Source of the DNA: Lomentospora prolificans | Taxonomy: Eukaryota > Ascomycota > Sordariomycetes > Microascales > Microascaceae | DNA: 64,000 bases | Assembly: GCA_029532625.1 (NCBI GenBank) | Contig: JARFXM010000001.1 | Span: 992,001-1,056,000 of the forward strand | Direction of reading: 5' to 3' | In this document: piece by piece, positions 1 through 11,457 of the stretch | Layout of the letters: every line of letters starts with the position of its first letter | Numbering within the stretch: position 1 is the stretch's first letter | Program-made: the position numbers and the translations under genes | Notes under the pieces: generated by a model | Told to the model about the DNA's origin: nothing | The model's input: the letters and a program-made list of their open reading frames with translations, nothing else | The model's database searches: none

Positions 1-1310
1 TCGACTTTCCGCCAAACTCTAATCCATAGGTGGCCTCACATGTGTAACCGTGCTGTCGAACTAGACTCGCCAAGATGGATAGAGAAGTCTTCCGAGCATC
101 AAGGATGCACACGCTCCTTTTGGCCTGTACCCGCCACGTAGAGGGACAAAAGGGGAGTGGCTCGGGTAGGATCAGCAAATGGGCATCGTCGGGAATGGAT
201 GACACTTGCGGGTCGGTGTAGGTTACCGACACTCCTAAACTATTTGTTTCGAAGCCGGATCTGGTACTGGATGTCAATTGTGATGTCACGTCAGAATTGG
301 CTAGTGATACCGCTTATGCCCTAGTTGCCCATAGACGAGGATAACATAGAAGCCCACTTGCACACCCTACCTTGAGCTGCTTGGCTTGCTGCAAGTATCA
401 TTGATACTGCGGCCGCGGCGCACTCCGATGGATTCTCCATCTCTGTCCGTATGTGGATGTACTAATCGTCTAGTGGATATCTACATCTGCATCCACGGAG
501 ATAGATGTTCGCCATCTTCACTTGTGGCGACATATCCCTTACAAATCGCTATTTTTTTTTTTCCTCGAACGACGACTCTTCACACCCGTTTCCCGCAATG
601 TAGTAGAATTCGTACGTTTAGACTCTATTAGGACGCCCCGAAAGCGCATGCATAGGAATGGGAATGCACGGGGGTGAGCGGTGCCTCCAAGACAATGCAG
701 GTTTCCCAAGACAAAGATGAAAGTCCCCTTCCCATCCACTGCCAGCCTGCTTCCCCTCTCCCCAGATCCACACTCGGCCACTAGCGGCGGCTCCGTTGGG
801 CCACCTGCAACACGCACCTGGGGATTCTTTTTAAACTAAGAGACCACTGGAAAAGTCCCCATCAAACCCATCAATCCATCCATTCCTTGGCTGGCTTTTT
901 GCACCTTCCCTGCAATTCCCTCGTTCCTTTCCATCCGTGCATGTATTGATTGATCGCTTCATCTCACTCAACATCCTGGGACGCTTTCTCGTTCGAGCGA
1001 CTTGACGCCCTGAACTCCTGCTGAATCCTGTTTTCTTCCGTCCTTCTTTTCGTTCCGGTTGTGGTAGTGTTTCCCGCATTCCTATTTTTCCCATCAGCCC
1101 GCGGGTGTGTTAAAGTTTCTCGTTCCGTCTGCGCCGTAGATTGATACATCTTATTTTGAACGACATTAGACTGCCTCGCCCCTGTCGCCAGCCACACGCC
1201 CTCCTCCTTCCTCACATCATCACCCAACTTTAGTCTTCCCTCTCCAAGGGCGGAAACTTGCCTCTCCCAATTCTTCCTCTCATCACACCTATTGACCGCC
1301 TATCCGCGCG
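1..1310. other. Intergenic region and 5' leader of the UBL3-like gene
   Basis: No coding gene is supported here. Open frames are short (under 95 codons), overlap one another on both strands and show no recognisable domain. The stretch from about 830 to 1300 is pyrimidine-rich on the plus strand (many TTCC, CTCC and TTTC blocks), as is usual for fungal promoters and 5' leaders just before a start codon. The ATG of the next gene is at 1311. The left part could hold the end of a gene outside the window, but I see no exon that shows it. Confidence 0.5.
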
Positions 1311-2179
1311 ATGACGCCTTCGTCGGCACCGCCTAAGGTTGAAACCCCCGAACAATCATCCGCCACAGCAATGGCCGACCCTGCACAGGTCACCCCATCC
1401 GCCTCTGCATCCAACCAGCCTCAGGCAACGGAAAAGAGCGAAACGGAAGGCACGGTTAGCAATTCGCAAGCAGCCGCCGTCGACACGATAACGCCCAGCA
1501 CTCCCGAGCCCGCGTCCGAACCCGCCCCAGATTCCCCCGTCATTTCCAAGGAAACGATCCCGCCCTCAACACCCGCCAAGAACGACGGCGACGCCAGCCC
1601 GCCCGCGATTGAAGAGGCGACAAACGACGAAGCCACCAAGGCGAATCCGGCGGGTTCAAACGATGAGGGGCCTATTTGCGTGATAACCCTTCTCGTTACG
1701 TCGGGCAAGAAGCACCCCTACAAAATTGACGAGAAATATCTCACCAAGCGAAACGTCCATATTCCGGGAACCACCGAGTCCGGCCACAAGGATCCCTTTA
1801 GCATCAGTGTCTATACTCTTAAGGAGCTGATATTAAGGGAATGGCGCGATGAATGGGAGCCGAAGCCCTCTAGCCCAACCCTTATCCGCCTGATACATTT
1901 CGGAAAGTTACTCGCCGATAAGGACCCGTTAAATCGTAAGCCTCTTTTCTATTTTAGCGCCATATTCCGAGAAACCCGAGGCGTCTCCCTTGCCGCCTTT
2001 TGCTAATAACATAATACGATTTTTTAGAATACAAGTTTAGCGCGGAGACCAGCAACGTTGTCCACATGTCGGTGCGCCCCCAGGAGATTGTTGAGGAAGA
2101 CGAGCCGAAGGGTACCGGCAAGAGCGGTCGGGATTCGAGGAACCAGGACGGTGGAAGCCGGTGTTGTGTCATATTATGA
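1311..2179 (+). CDS. Membrane-anchored ubiquitin-fold protein (UBL3/MUB family)
   Basis: Two exons, 1311-1935 and 2028-2179, give 258 residues; the 92-nt intron has a TGCTAATAAC branch site. Residues about 1-120 are low-complexity, rich in Pro, Ser, Thr, Ala and Glu. Residues about 122-235 form a ubiquitin-like domain of the UBL3/MUB type (TLKELILREW ... SSPTLIRLIHFGKLL), matching the human UBL3 region around NILRLIYQGRFL. Exon 2 ends in Cys-Cys-Val-Ile-Leu, so the last four residues CVIL are a CaaX prenylation box. A terminal Leu normally favours geranylgeranylation, and the extra Cys could be palmitoylated. Family members sit on the plasma membrane and recruit E2 enzymes or sort proteins to vesicles. 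The long disordered head and an insert inside the fold (about residues 140-160) are absent from the short animal and plant proteins. Without splicing the frame stops at 2006 and the tail is lost. Confidence 0.88.
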
Positions 2180-3236
2180 AGAACCCATGGCGAATTCGCC
2201 TATGATGGGCGGCTTTCTCGATTTTCCGTCGAGGATAGCGGGGGCTTTTCAAACGGCACAAGTGACGACTCCTTGCGGCTGCCTCTATGATTCTCGAAGC
2301 TATCCTTTTTCAAATCCGGAAGACCAGCTATGTACGACTGTAACTATTACCCCGCTGAGTATGTCCTATCGACGGGCAGCACCAACACGAAGTCGCTCTT
2401 TATACACCCTAACTATCATGGAGCTTCTATTCGTTCGGGGATTTAATCCAGTCGATATATCTTTCCTACCGATACACTCAAAAGAGAAGAGAGATATCCG
2501 ATTTCTAGGTGCAAGGGAGGGCGTTTGACGGCGAATGGGCCTGTTTGGCCTGCCTTGTTCCTTCGCGGATCAACGGAGGTAGAACGATGGGCATTGGGAA
2601 CCTTGCAGCCCGCTGCCATCTCGAGGATGAATCATGTGCCTGCGTCTAGAGTCTTTACATCTTTGTTACCCGTGTCTTGTCTGGTTTTGATTTTTTCCTT
2701 TTTCCCCGTCTGTTTTGTAATGAACTCGGAAATGGCACGGTCAAGAGGGGAGATATATGGGTAACAGCGGCGAAGGCGTCCTTTTGACTCCAGTATCACA
2801 ATATTGTATTGTCTAGTTTATTCTCTTTTTTATCTTTTTTTCATCTTTTTTTCCTTTTACCCATCTACCGTTGCGCGCCGTCTTGTAGGTTTACTTTTTG
2901 TCTCTTTCCTCCTTTCCAGAGCAAGCCTTCGTTCATCCCGGGAGCGGGAGTGGTCAGGTTAGCATCGACAGCCTCTAGGTGTATAGAAGGCGTCGAATAC
3001 ACGATAACAACCGAGACATTCAGTGCGTCCAAAAATCTTGATACAAGCACAGATGAGGAGGCAATTACATAACGCGTATCCATATTGCATTGGTTCGGGA
3101 GAGCTTAGTGTCGCTCCATCTTGCCGTCAGTAGAGTTATGATACAAGGTATAATTCCCGAGCAAGCACAGCGACTACCCGTCCAGAAACCGTCCCATCCT
3201 CTCTATTCTATCGTAGTCCCGTTCATCCTTCCCCCT
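2180..3236. other. Intergenic: 3' ends of the UBL3-like gene and UMP1
   Basis: This lies between two convergent genes, so it should hold both 3' untranslated regions. There are T-rich tracts near 2695-2720 and 2815-2860 that could serve in 3' end formation. Small frames on both strands have no domain and overlap each other. I see no gene. Confidence 0.5.
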
Positions 3237-3799
3237 TTACATCTTCAGCTTCCTCTCCATCTCATCATGGAACCCAGCAACAGGCCTCATCTCCTCCCCA
3301 GTATACACATCCTCCCACGTGACGCTCTCATCCTTGCCCCTAAGGATATCCTCATGCACGCTAGCACCGGCAGCGCCGAGGGCCGCAGGCCTCCACGTAG
3401 TATCCCTCACGATCTTGAGCTCCATGCCCTGGCGGATCGGCTCCGCCATGCCGAACATCCTACGCAGCGTCTCCATGCGGAGGGCCTCCTGCGTGGCGTC
3501 CCAGTTCTTGAGGCGAGCTTCGAGGGGGTGGGCGGAGTCGAGGGGCGGCGGCGCGTCGCTATCGGCGGAGGTCGAGGCGCTGGCGGGACCGACGCCTGCG
3601 CGGAGGGTGTCGTGGAGGCCGGGGGCTGAGGGCGCCGAGGTGGATTTGGTGATGTGGGAGAAGCTCGTGGCCGCGGTTTGGGCTGGGGTGATTCGCATCG
3701 ACTATTTTTTTGTTAGTGTCGGGGTGAACTTTCTTCTTCTAGGGATTGGTATACACGCGGTGACGGAGAGGGATGGTGATGGATGGGCTTACTTACCAT
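3237..3799 (-). CDS. UMP1: Proteasome maturation factor UMP1
   Basis: The protein is the assembly chaperone of the 20S proteasome core; it binds half-proteasomes and is the first substrate of the finished particle. The hallmark block is present: HPLEARLKNWDATQ, then RRMFGMAEPIRQGMELKIV, then HEDILRGKDESVTWEDVYTG, aligning along its length with yeast Ump1. The main exon is 3237-3701. A perfect donor (GTAAGT) directly follows an ATG at 3797-3799, and the acceptor at 3702-3703 joins it in frame, giving Met-Ser-Met-Arg and 155 residues. So the first coding exon is probably only the start codon, followed by a 95-nt intron. If that intron is not used, translation could begin at the internal ATG 3696-3698 (153 residues). 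Length fits the family (yeast 148). Confidence 0.93.
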
Positions 3800-4267
3800 T
3801 TTGAAAGGGTTTGGGCGAGTTGCGAGCTCCGAGATGGTTTAGATGGGGGATGTAATCTCGAGGGAATAATTCGTTTGTCCGAGGATAACTGACCGTCGTC
3901 GCTGTGAGGTGCAATGGGGTTCGGTGTTGGTTGATGTGCGAAGCTGGGGCGGAATGAGGTTGGCAGACAGCTCGAGAATGTAGGCCAGAGAGCTCTGGTG
4001 CTGTAGGCTGCAGGTAGAGTGCGTATCCGTATGGAGATTCCACAGTACCATTCCTATTGGCCAGCCTTGGTAAGTGGTGAGAGTTAATCACACTGTACAG
4101 GTACACACGAGAGTGAACCCGATACAATGCACTTATGCGAAATGAGAATGACCCGCCCCTATAACTGGATATACCCGACTGGTTTAAGACTAGCTCCCAA
4201 GAATGCAACAAGTAGGTTTGAACGGATAGTAAAACAGTAACAAGATGGTATGGCTATATTAAACGCT
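3800..4267. other. Intergenic: UMP1 promoter and 3' end of the ABC gene
   Basis: Both neighbours are on the minus strand, so this holds the upstream region of UMP1 and, at its right end, the 3' end of the upstream ABC gene. One 140-codon open frame crosses it on the minus strand without domain or homology that I can see. No proteasome-type control element (PACE, GGTGGCAAA) is visible by eye. Confidence 0.45.
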
Positions 4268-6139
4268 CTATTCCTCTCCAAGATTCCATATATCCAGCCA
4301 TCCTTTGTTATCACTCCTTAGCGGCTTCTTCAGCCTGCCGAAACGAGCGGGCAAGCCGGAGTTCGGCTCCGGTAGACACATCCACTCTCTCACGCAATCA
4401 GGGACCTCTTCCTTGATGTGGCTAATGCAGATGAGGGCCTGCTCTTCCGCAAGCCCGGGAATAACGACATTTCCACTCTTTTTGACCTCGCTGTCCATGA
4501 CATTGCCATCTTGAAGGACCTTCTCTTCTCCCGAAGAAAGGAAGAGGATACACTTGTCCCTAATACTCTCATCCATGCCGCTAAATGCTTCATCAAGAAC
4601 AACAACATCAGGGCTCTTAATCATGGATCTGATGAAAAGCGCTACGCGCTGGGCACTGAACGAAAGTTCGCCGAGTAGGTAGTGGTCTGCCCAGGCGAGA
4701 TCTTCCACGGGCTCAGTTCGAGAGTGCCACGTAGGGTGTAGCTCGGGTGCGAACCAACGCAGGGCTGCCTCCACTCTAGTAGAAGCGGCTTTATCAAGCT
4801 TCGGCCTGCTCCTAAAGGTGCCAGCCCAGGCATTTTCGATGACCTGCCTTATAGTCAGATTCGGAGGCATATGCTGGTGGACCTCAGGGCTGGAATGTCC
4901 GATACGGGACTGGATATCCCAGAAAGTGAGGACTTGGTCTGCCGATCCCGCCTCCGGGAGTCTACTCTTGCCGAACAGCTTTATCGGGAGGGAGTATGTC
5001 TGTGGGTGATCGGAGCATAGTAAAGAGACGAGAGTTGTCTTCCCGGAGCCATTGGGGCCAAAGACAGCCCACCTGTCGCCTCTCCTGACTTTCCATCGCA
5101 GACCAGATTTGGTTCCGTCGGGCGTAGCTTCCGACCAGTTTCCTAGAGCAATCTTGTCACCATATTTGACTTGGCATCCGTCCATCTCCACGAGCACATC
5201 TCTGTTGGTGCTCAGGTTATCTGAAGAAGCAGTTGAGCTCGTCTCGGGAACTTCAGTATCATCCCGTAGGCCTCCATGCCATACGCCCCTAATATGTCGA
5301 TTGTGCTCGGACAAAACTTTTTCCCTCGGGCCCATTGCCTTAATCTTGCAATCTCCCTTCAAGTAGACAACGTGCGAGATCCACTTTGGCAGAGGATCCT
5401 GCGGCCTTGCACTAAGCACGAGTCGAGGGTTCTCCTCAAGGGCTAGAGACTCTAGTAGAGGGTCCAAAGCGCGCACGGTTGGAGGGTCAAGTCCCATAAA
5501 AGGTTCATCAAGAAGGAGTACCTCTGGCGTTGTTAGTAACGCCCTCGCGATGCGCGCACGACGACCCTGGCCATTGCTCAGGAAGGCAACGGGCAAGTCG
5601 AGAAGCGGAGTAAGACGTAGATCCTCAACCGCTCGGGCTAGGAGGTTGGACATCTCAGGACTAAGGGTATTCTTCTCAAGAGGATTGAGTTCCGTGTTAC
5701 CCAGAAGGTAGTCCCGCAGGGAGAAATCAGTCATTTCGCGCCGGGACTCGTACCGAGCAGAAAGATAGGCAGACGTAGTAACACCATCATTGATACCACC
5801 TCCCATACGCTCGCCATCAAAGCCAACGTAGGCAATGGCCTTGTCCGGGGTCCTTAGGTGGTGAGGTACATGATCGGTGGAGAGGTAAGGGTACGACCTT
5901 GCCGTCGGCGGGTCGGAGAGAAGGCGTCCGCGTAGGAGATGGAGGAAAGTTGTCTTGCCGGAGAGGGACGGGCCCACAATGCACCAGTTTTGGGGAGAAT
6001 CGGAGTGGGATGGTAGTTCAAAGTTGAGATTGGGGAAGAGCGGTGGGTTTGCAGTTGAGGAAACAGCGCTAGGGTGCCTTCGGTAGAAAGTGCCATTGGC
6101 AATGCGCACGATGGGGGAACGGAAGAATTGCGGCCGCAT
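4268..6139 (-). CDS. Soluble twin ABC ATPase (ModF / yeast YDR061W type)
   Basis: An intronless gene of 623 residues, counting from the first true ATG at 6137-6139; the frame stays open 12 nt further only through a TTG. Two ABC cassettes lie in one chain and there is no membrane segment. Cassette 1 has Walker A GPSLSGKTT (about residues 56-64), a signature LSNGQGRRARIARAL and Walker B VLLLDEPFMGLD. Cassette 2 has Walker A GPNGSGKTT (about 360), a weaker signature LSFSAQRVALF and Walker B VVVLDEAFSGMD. This arrangement matches bacterial ModF/PhrA-like proteins and the yeast mitochondrial protein YDR061W, whose function is not settled. The first 30 residues are rich in Arg and Ser with no acid, which suits a mitochondrial presequence (inference). 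The second signature lacks the LSGGQ form, so the two sites may be unequal. Confidence 0.85.
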   Translation of the reverse strand: MRPQFFRSPIVRIANGTFYRRHPSAVSSTANPPLFPNLNFELPSHSDSPQNWCIVGPSLSGKTTFLHLLRGRLLSDPPTARSYPYLSTDHVPHHLRTPDKAIAYVGFDGERMGGGINDGVTTSAYLSARYESRREMTDFSLRDYLLGNTELNPLEKNTLSPEMSNLLARAVEDLRLTPLLDLPVAFLSNGQGRRARIARALLTTPEVLLLDEPFMGLDPPTVRALDPLLESLALEENPRLVLSARPQDPLPKWISHVVYLKGDCKIKAMGPREKVLSEHNRHIRGVWHGGLRDDTEVPETSSTASSDNLSTNRDVLVEMDGCQVKYGDKIALGNWSEATPDGTKSGLRWKVRRGDRWAVFGPNGSGKTTLVSLLCSDHPQTYSLPIKLFGKSRLPEAGSADQVLTFWDIQSRIGHSSPEVHQHMPPNLTIRQVIENAWAGTFRSRPKLDKAASTRVEAALRWFAPELHPTWHSRTEPVEDLAWADHYLLGELSFSAQRVALFIRSMIKSPDVVVLDEAFSGMDESIRDKCILFLSSGEEKVLQDGNVMDSEVKKSGNVVIPGLAEEQALICISHIKEEVPDCVREWMCLPEPNSGLPARFGRLKKPLRSDNKGWLDIWNLGEE

Positions 6140-7788
6140 TGTAAGCGTCAATTAACCTCTGGGGGAGATCGGATGCTCTCGATATGTTGCCCTTTATACA
6201 GAGCATCCCTCCCAGGGTGAGGTGGTGTGAAGGCGCTGCCGAGAATTGCGCACGATCAAGCCAATGCAATCTACAAACGAGTAACGACGTAAAGGACGAG
6301 GAGATTCGGGACGAGGGAGAGATATGAGTTGCGTTCTCTCTGCGGTCCTCGAGTATCCAAATACGTTTAAATCCAGAGAATCGCGGTGACTCAAAAGTTT
6401 GAACGGGATCTAATAATTAGAGAGGTCTCTGAGGTAGCATGTATTACTGCCAGGCTGTACCAGAAGAGCCAGTGAGGCGGTGGTTGAGCGGCTCCGGCAT
6501 AAGGATACCTACAAGTACAGTGCTCCAGTTCATTGTGACAAAACCAGTGCACGCCAATGTTGCCGAAATCGTCAACCGTCCACATCCAGTGATTGCATCA
6601 TTGACCGCTGGCATTGGCCAGCTGCAACACCAGCTCGCAACAGGCACTAGGGCACTATAATGCCATCAATACTGGGGGTGGGGGGGAGCAGTCTAGTGCC
6701 AGCTGGCAATTGAGGTCCAAATTTATACGCTAGAGGTCACCCGCAAGATCTGTAATGTTGCAACACAAGACTCAACCTCTCACCACTTGTTATTCTGAGT
6801 CTCTTACCCACCAATCATTTATACAGAGAGGAAAGGAAAGAAACAAAATTACTCATGGGTTGACGCGTCTACCGACGATTCGCTTTGCCGATATGGAGGC
6901 ACCAGGGTATGCAGTACCGGGAGCGGGAAAATGGCGCTTATGATGGGCTCCCCACTGCTCACATCATTGGTGAGCCCAATGTTTTAACCATCAAAATGGA
7001 ATGTCTTCAATGCGGATACACAATCGACAAAGACTGAAAAGCTGTGGATACGTTTTGGATGCGCTGTGTTTACAAGCCGATCCTCCAGGGCAAAGGGAGG
7101 AGGAGCAAACGGGGGAGTGATTGTTGCACTGTGGCCGCACGCCTACCTACACACCAGAGCCTGGCAACAAGTCGGGAGAACCGGGTTTTCTTGCTTCAGG
7201 TTCCCATCATCACTGGGTCGCTGGTGGAGAAATCCAGTCTGCAGCCGGTGTAATGGCGAATTGATTGGTTCCTGGATATGGAAGGGCGGTTCGTCGCATT
7301 TGGGCTGGGGTTTGCGGGAGACGGGTGCTTCGGAGGCTGTAAAAACACAGTACACAGCCCGCCCGTGGGCTGTTGCCCCGTCAACCAACGGAACCCTGGG
7401 CACCTCCCAAGCCCGTTGTGTACTTGCTCGTTGACAAGCGCTGAGACCTCGAAGCTGCTGGACAAAAAGACGACTCCCCACTGCTGCAACGATCATGAGG
7501 AAAGTCAACGTTCCCTGAATCAAGCCGGCAAAAATAAAATCGTCGCTACTCGCCATTAGAACAGTTCCACGCGAATTATCACGGTCTTTACAGCTTTTTC
7601 CCAAACACAATCGTCTATTCAACCCCATCTAACACCATAAACGCTCCTGTCGTGATAGCCGCTTGCAAGCAAGCTTCGCTTAACGAGACAGCTCTGCAGC
7701 TGTTCGGCGAGTTGGGCTTGTTTACGACTCGCTCGTACATACCATCGCAATCGCCGCCTTGCGAAGAATTTAACTCCCATCTAGCAAG
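6140..7788. other. Divergent intergenic region (ABC gene / chitin synthase)
   Basis: A 1.6-kb gap between divergently transcribed genes. It should hold both promoters and a long chitin synthase 5' leader. A 7-G run sits at about 6676-6686. The longest open frame, 161 codons on the minus strand at 7143-7628, has one hydrophobic stretch but no domain, overlaps frames on the other strand and is not called. Confidence 0.5.
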
Positions 7789-10700
7789 ATGGACCACCAT
7801 TCCAATACCCCGACCCGACCGCCGGAATATTCTCTGCCCGCCTACGATGACGAAGGTCATGGTAGCGCCGCCGTTAGGTTATTAACCAACATGGATGACC
7901 CTCTTGATCACAGACAGTACGTGCCTACACCTTCCCCTAACAGGAAGCCAGTCGCATCGCCGAGGGATACTTTGCCTATTGTCCCTCGTGCCTCCACCAC
8001 GGCGCCAAGTACGGCGCAAAGCTTGCTTCTTCCCCGGCCTTTGGAGCTGAAGAAAAAGGATCTATCGGGTTGCGGTACTGGTGACTCGGAGAGAGCAGGC
8101 GGCCCGTCTCCACCAATCCCATATCCTCCGTCATGCCAGTGGCCGCGACAGTCCCCAGGCACCTCCGTCCCAGAGTTGGTGAAGAAGGGGCAGGACGTAT
8201 CACCGACGGTAAAGCTACAGAAGAGGAATAAACCTGAGCACATCTTACAAGCGGAGATTGTGCAAAGCTTGCCTGCACTTCCGGATGGTCCCTCTCGCAG
8301 GAAAAGTCTCCTCGACCAACAGAGCATGGGCAGTCCTACGCGACCAAGAAGCGCAATCACCCCTACCCTCAAAATCGTACGTGATAAGCAAAGCTCACCA
8401 GAATGTATGTCTAGTGCCCGGCCGCTTGACCAGCAATACCAGCCCCCTGATCAGCAATACCAGCCACTTGATCAGCAATACCAGCCGTCTCATCGGCCAT
8501 ACCAGCCGTCCGTGGTCTCCTCACATTCCAGGCCATCTTCAATTCTTGATCCACCTAGCATGCCGCCTCCAGATTCCACCTATATCCCTTTCCAAAGGCG
8601 GGACAGCATTGCCAGCTCCCGCGCTTGGAGTCCGTCCCGCGTATCGGGAGGCTACGCTCGCCCGTCCGGGTCAAGTGTTCAGTACGAGCCTGCAGATCTC
8701 AACGGATCTCCTCGCCCCGGAACTCCCTCATCTAGATATGGTGGAAGCCCCCGCCGGCCATTGCCCCCACAGCCGCTGTTTTCGACCGGACCCAGAAACT
8801 CTACGGCGTTTGCCGACGATGCAACCGTCTCAATTCCCCTTGACAACGACGACGACGACGTCTTCGGTCCTAACACCGACTATGTCGAATCGCGGCATCC
8901 CGACCGAGACTCGTATGGCATGCGCTCGCAGACTACGCTGAGTGGCCTTGACAACGAGAATGAAGAATTCGAAGAGTTCGACGAGAAAGTAGAGCACTAT
9001 AAACCCGCGCCGGAAGGCGAACAGGAGCGCCGTGGCGTTAGGGCTCCCCAGATATCCAAGAAGGAAGTCCAGCTCATCAACGGCGAGCTGGTGCTCGAAT
9101 GCAAGATACCCACGATCCTGTACAGTTTTCTGCCTCGCCGTGATGAGGTTGAATTTACTCACATGAGATACACTGCCGTTACCTGCGACCCGGACGACTT
9201 CGTTGAGCGGGGATACAAGTTGAGGCAGAATATCGGACGCACAACGCGTGAGACCGAGGTATTCATCTGCATCACCATGTACAATGAGGATGAGTTCGGC
9301 TTTACACGCACCATGCACGCCGTGATGAAGAACATTGCACACTTCTGCAGCCGTAGCAAGTCGAGGACGTGGGGCGAGAATGGCTGGCAGAAGATTGTGG
9401 TCTGCATCGTTTCGGACGGCCGAGAAAAGATTCACCCGCGCACACTGGATTGCTTGGCGGCCATGGGAGTCTACCAGCACGGCATTGCCAAGAACTACGT
9501 CAACCAAAAGGCCGTGCAGGCTCACGTCTACGAATACACCACCCAGGTTTCCCTAGATTCCGATCTCAAGTTCAAAGGTGCCGAGAAGGGCATCGTCCCG
9601 TGCCAGATGATCTTCTGCCTCAAGGAGAAGAACCAGAGGAAGCTCAATTCACATCGCTGGTTCTTCAACGCCTTTGGAAAGGCGCTCAACCCCAACGTTT
9701 GCATCCTTCTCGACGTCGGTACGCGGCCCGGAACGAATTCGCTCTACCACCTGTGGAAGGCTTTCGACACGGATTCCAACGTTGCCGGTGCCTGTGGTGA
9801 GATCAAGGCCATGAAGGGCCGCTTCGGCGGGAACCTGCTCAACCCTCTGGTTGCGTCGCAGAATTTCGAGTACAAGATCTCCAACATCCTCGACAAGCCG
9901 CTGGAGAGTGTGTTTGGCTACATTACCGTTCTTCCCGGCGCCCTCAGCGCCTATCGATACCATGCGCTCCAGAATGACGAGACCGGCCATGGCCCGCTAA
10001 GCCAGTACTTCAAGGGTGAAACCCTTCACGGCCAGCACGCCGACGTGTTCACTGCCAACATGTATTTGGCCGAAGACAGAATTCTGTGCTGGGAACTTGT
10101 CGCTAAGCGACAGGAGAGGTGGGTGCTGAGATATGTCAAGAGTTGCACGGGTGAAACAGACGTACCAGGTAAGCGTTTTTTTTTTCTTTTTTCTCGCTTT
10201 TCCAGTTTCGGTTGAAAATTCCGTAGCAGATATTTATTGGGTTTGTTCGTTCACGTACTGACGATTACAGACACCGTTCCCGAATTCATATCCCAACGGC
10301 GACGTTGGCTCAACGGTGCTTTCTTCGCAGCCGTCTACTCTCTCGTGCACTTCAAGCAGATATGGAGTACCGACCACACGATAGCACGCAAGATCCTCCT
10401 CCACATAGAGTTCGTCTACCAGTTCTTGCAGCTGATCTTCACCTTTTTCTCCCTCGCCAACTTTTACCTCGCCTTCTACTTTATCGCCGGAGGTCTCGCT
10501 GACCCCACGGTCGACCCCTTTGGACACGGCATCGCAAAATACATTTACACAATTCTGCGGTACATTTGCGTGCTGCTCATCGCTACGCAGTTCATCCTCT
10601 CGCTCGGTAACCGACCGCAGGGGGCGAAGAAGCTGTACCTCACGAGTATGATTGTCTACTGTGTCATCATGTTGTACACGACTTTTGGCTGCATCTTCAT

Positions 10701-11457
10701 CATCGTTCGACAACTCACTAAGAAGGAGATTGATGAAAATGGAGACGAGGTAGGCCTCAAGCTTGGCAGCAACGTTTTTACCAATCTCGTCGTCTCCATC
10801 GCGTCAACAATCGGGCTTTACTTCCTCATGTCGTTCCTCTACCTCGACCCGTGGCACATGTTCACGTCGTCGCTGCAGTATTTCCTCCTCCTTCCAAGCT
10901 ACATCTGCACTCTCCAAGTGTACGCTTTCTGCAACACGCACGACGTGACGTGGGGAACCAAGGGTGACAACATCATGAAGACCGACCTCGGAGGCGCTGT
11001 CGGCCAAGGCTCTACCGTCGAGCTAGAGATGCCGTCGGAGCAGCTCGACATCGACAGCGGATACGACGAAGCGCTCCGCAATCTCCGTGACCGGCTCGAA
11101 GTTCCGCCGTCGGAGATTTCCGAGGCACAGCTGCAGGAGGACTACTACAAGAGCGTGAGAACGTACATGGTCGTGTCGTGGATGATTGCCAACGCCACCC
11201 TCGCCATGGCAGTGTCGGAGGCGTACTCGGGGAGCGTGCTGGGAGACAACTTCTACGTGCGCCTCCTTTTGTGGAGCGTGGCTAGTTTGGCGCTCTTCCG
11301 AGCTCTGGGGAGCACGACGTTTGCCATCCTGAACGCCATCAACACCATTGTCGAGGGTCGGGTGAGGATGAGCTTGAAGGTGCCGGAGTGGATGGGAGGA
11401 CTGGGAAGCAAAATGTCGGAGACGATGAGTAGTATAGGGAGTAGTGTGAGGAGGTGA
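7789..11457 (+). CDS. Chitin synthase, division 1 (class I-like)
   Basis: Two exons, 7789-10168 and 10271-11457, give 1188 residues; the join gives VPDTVPEF in frame. It polymerises GlcNAc from UDP-GlcNAc into chitin at the plasma membrane (GT2). Visible catalytic motifs are CIVSDGREKI, NSHRWFFNAFG, LLDVGTRPG, FTANMYLAEDRILCWEL and, just after the intron, QRRRW. The C-terminal third has about six or seven hydrophobic segments, starting with a phenylalanine-rich one near LIFTFFSLANFYL. The core (FKGAEKGIVPCQMIFC, no class III insertions) is closest to my recall of class I enzymes. The N-terminal region, roughly 430 residues before the core, is unusually long: class I enzymes are usually about 900-1000 residues. 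It is Pro/Ser-rich, with four tandem heptads near residue 213 and an acidic NDDDDD run. Class assignment is less certain than the family. Confidence 0.95.
8425..8508 (+). repeat. Four tandem 21-bp repeats inside the chitin synthase
   Basis: The unit encodes Leu/Pro-Asp-Gln-Gln-Tyr-Gln-Pro. The first three copies are nearly identical at the DNA level; the fourth has decayed to Ser-His-Arg-Pro-Tyr-Gln-Pro. The reading frame is kept. Such a tract is likely to vary in copy number between strains. Confidence 0.9.

Noticed and set aside
7143..7628. 161-codon open frame on the minus strand upstream of the chitin synthase
   Set aside because: One hydrophobic stretch but no domain; it overlaps frames of similar length on the other strand, lies in the chitin synthase leader, and has no splice pattern.
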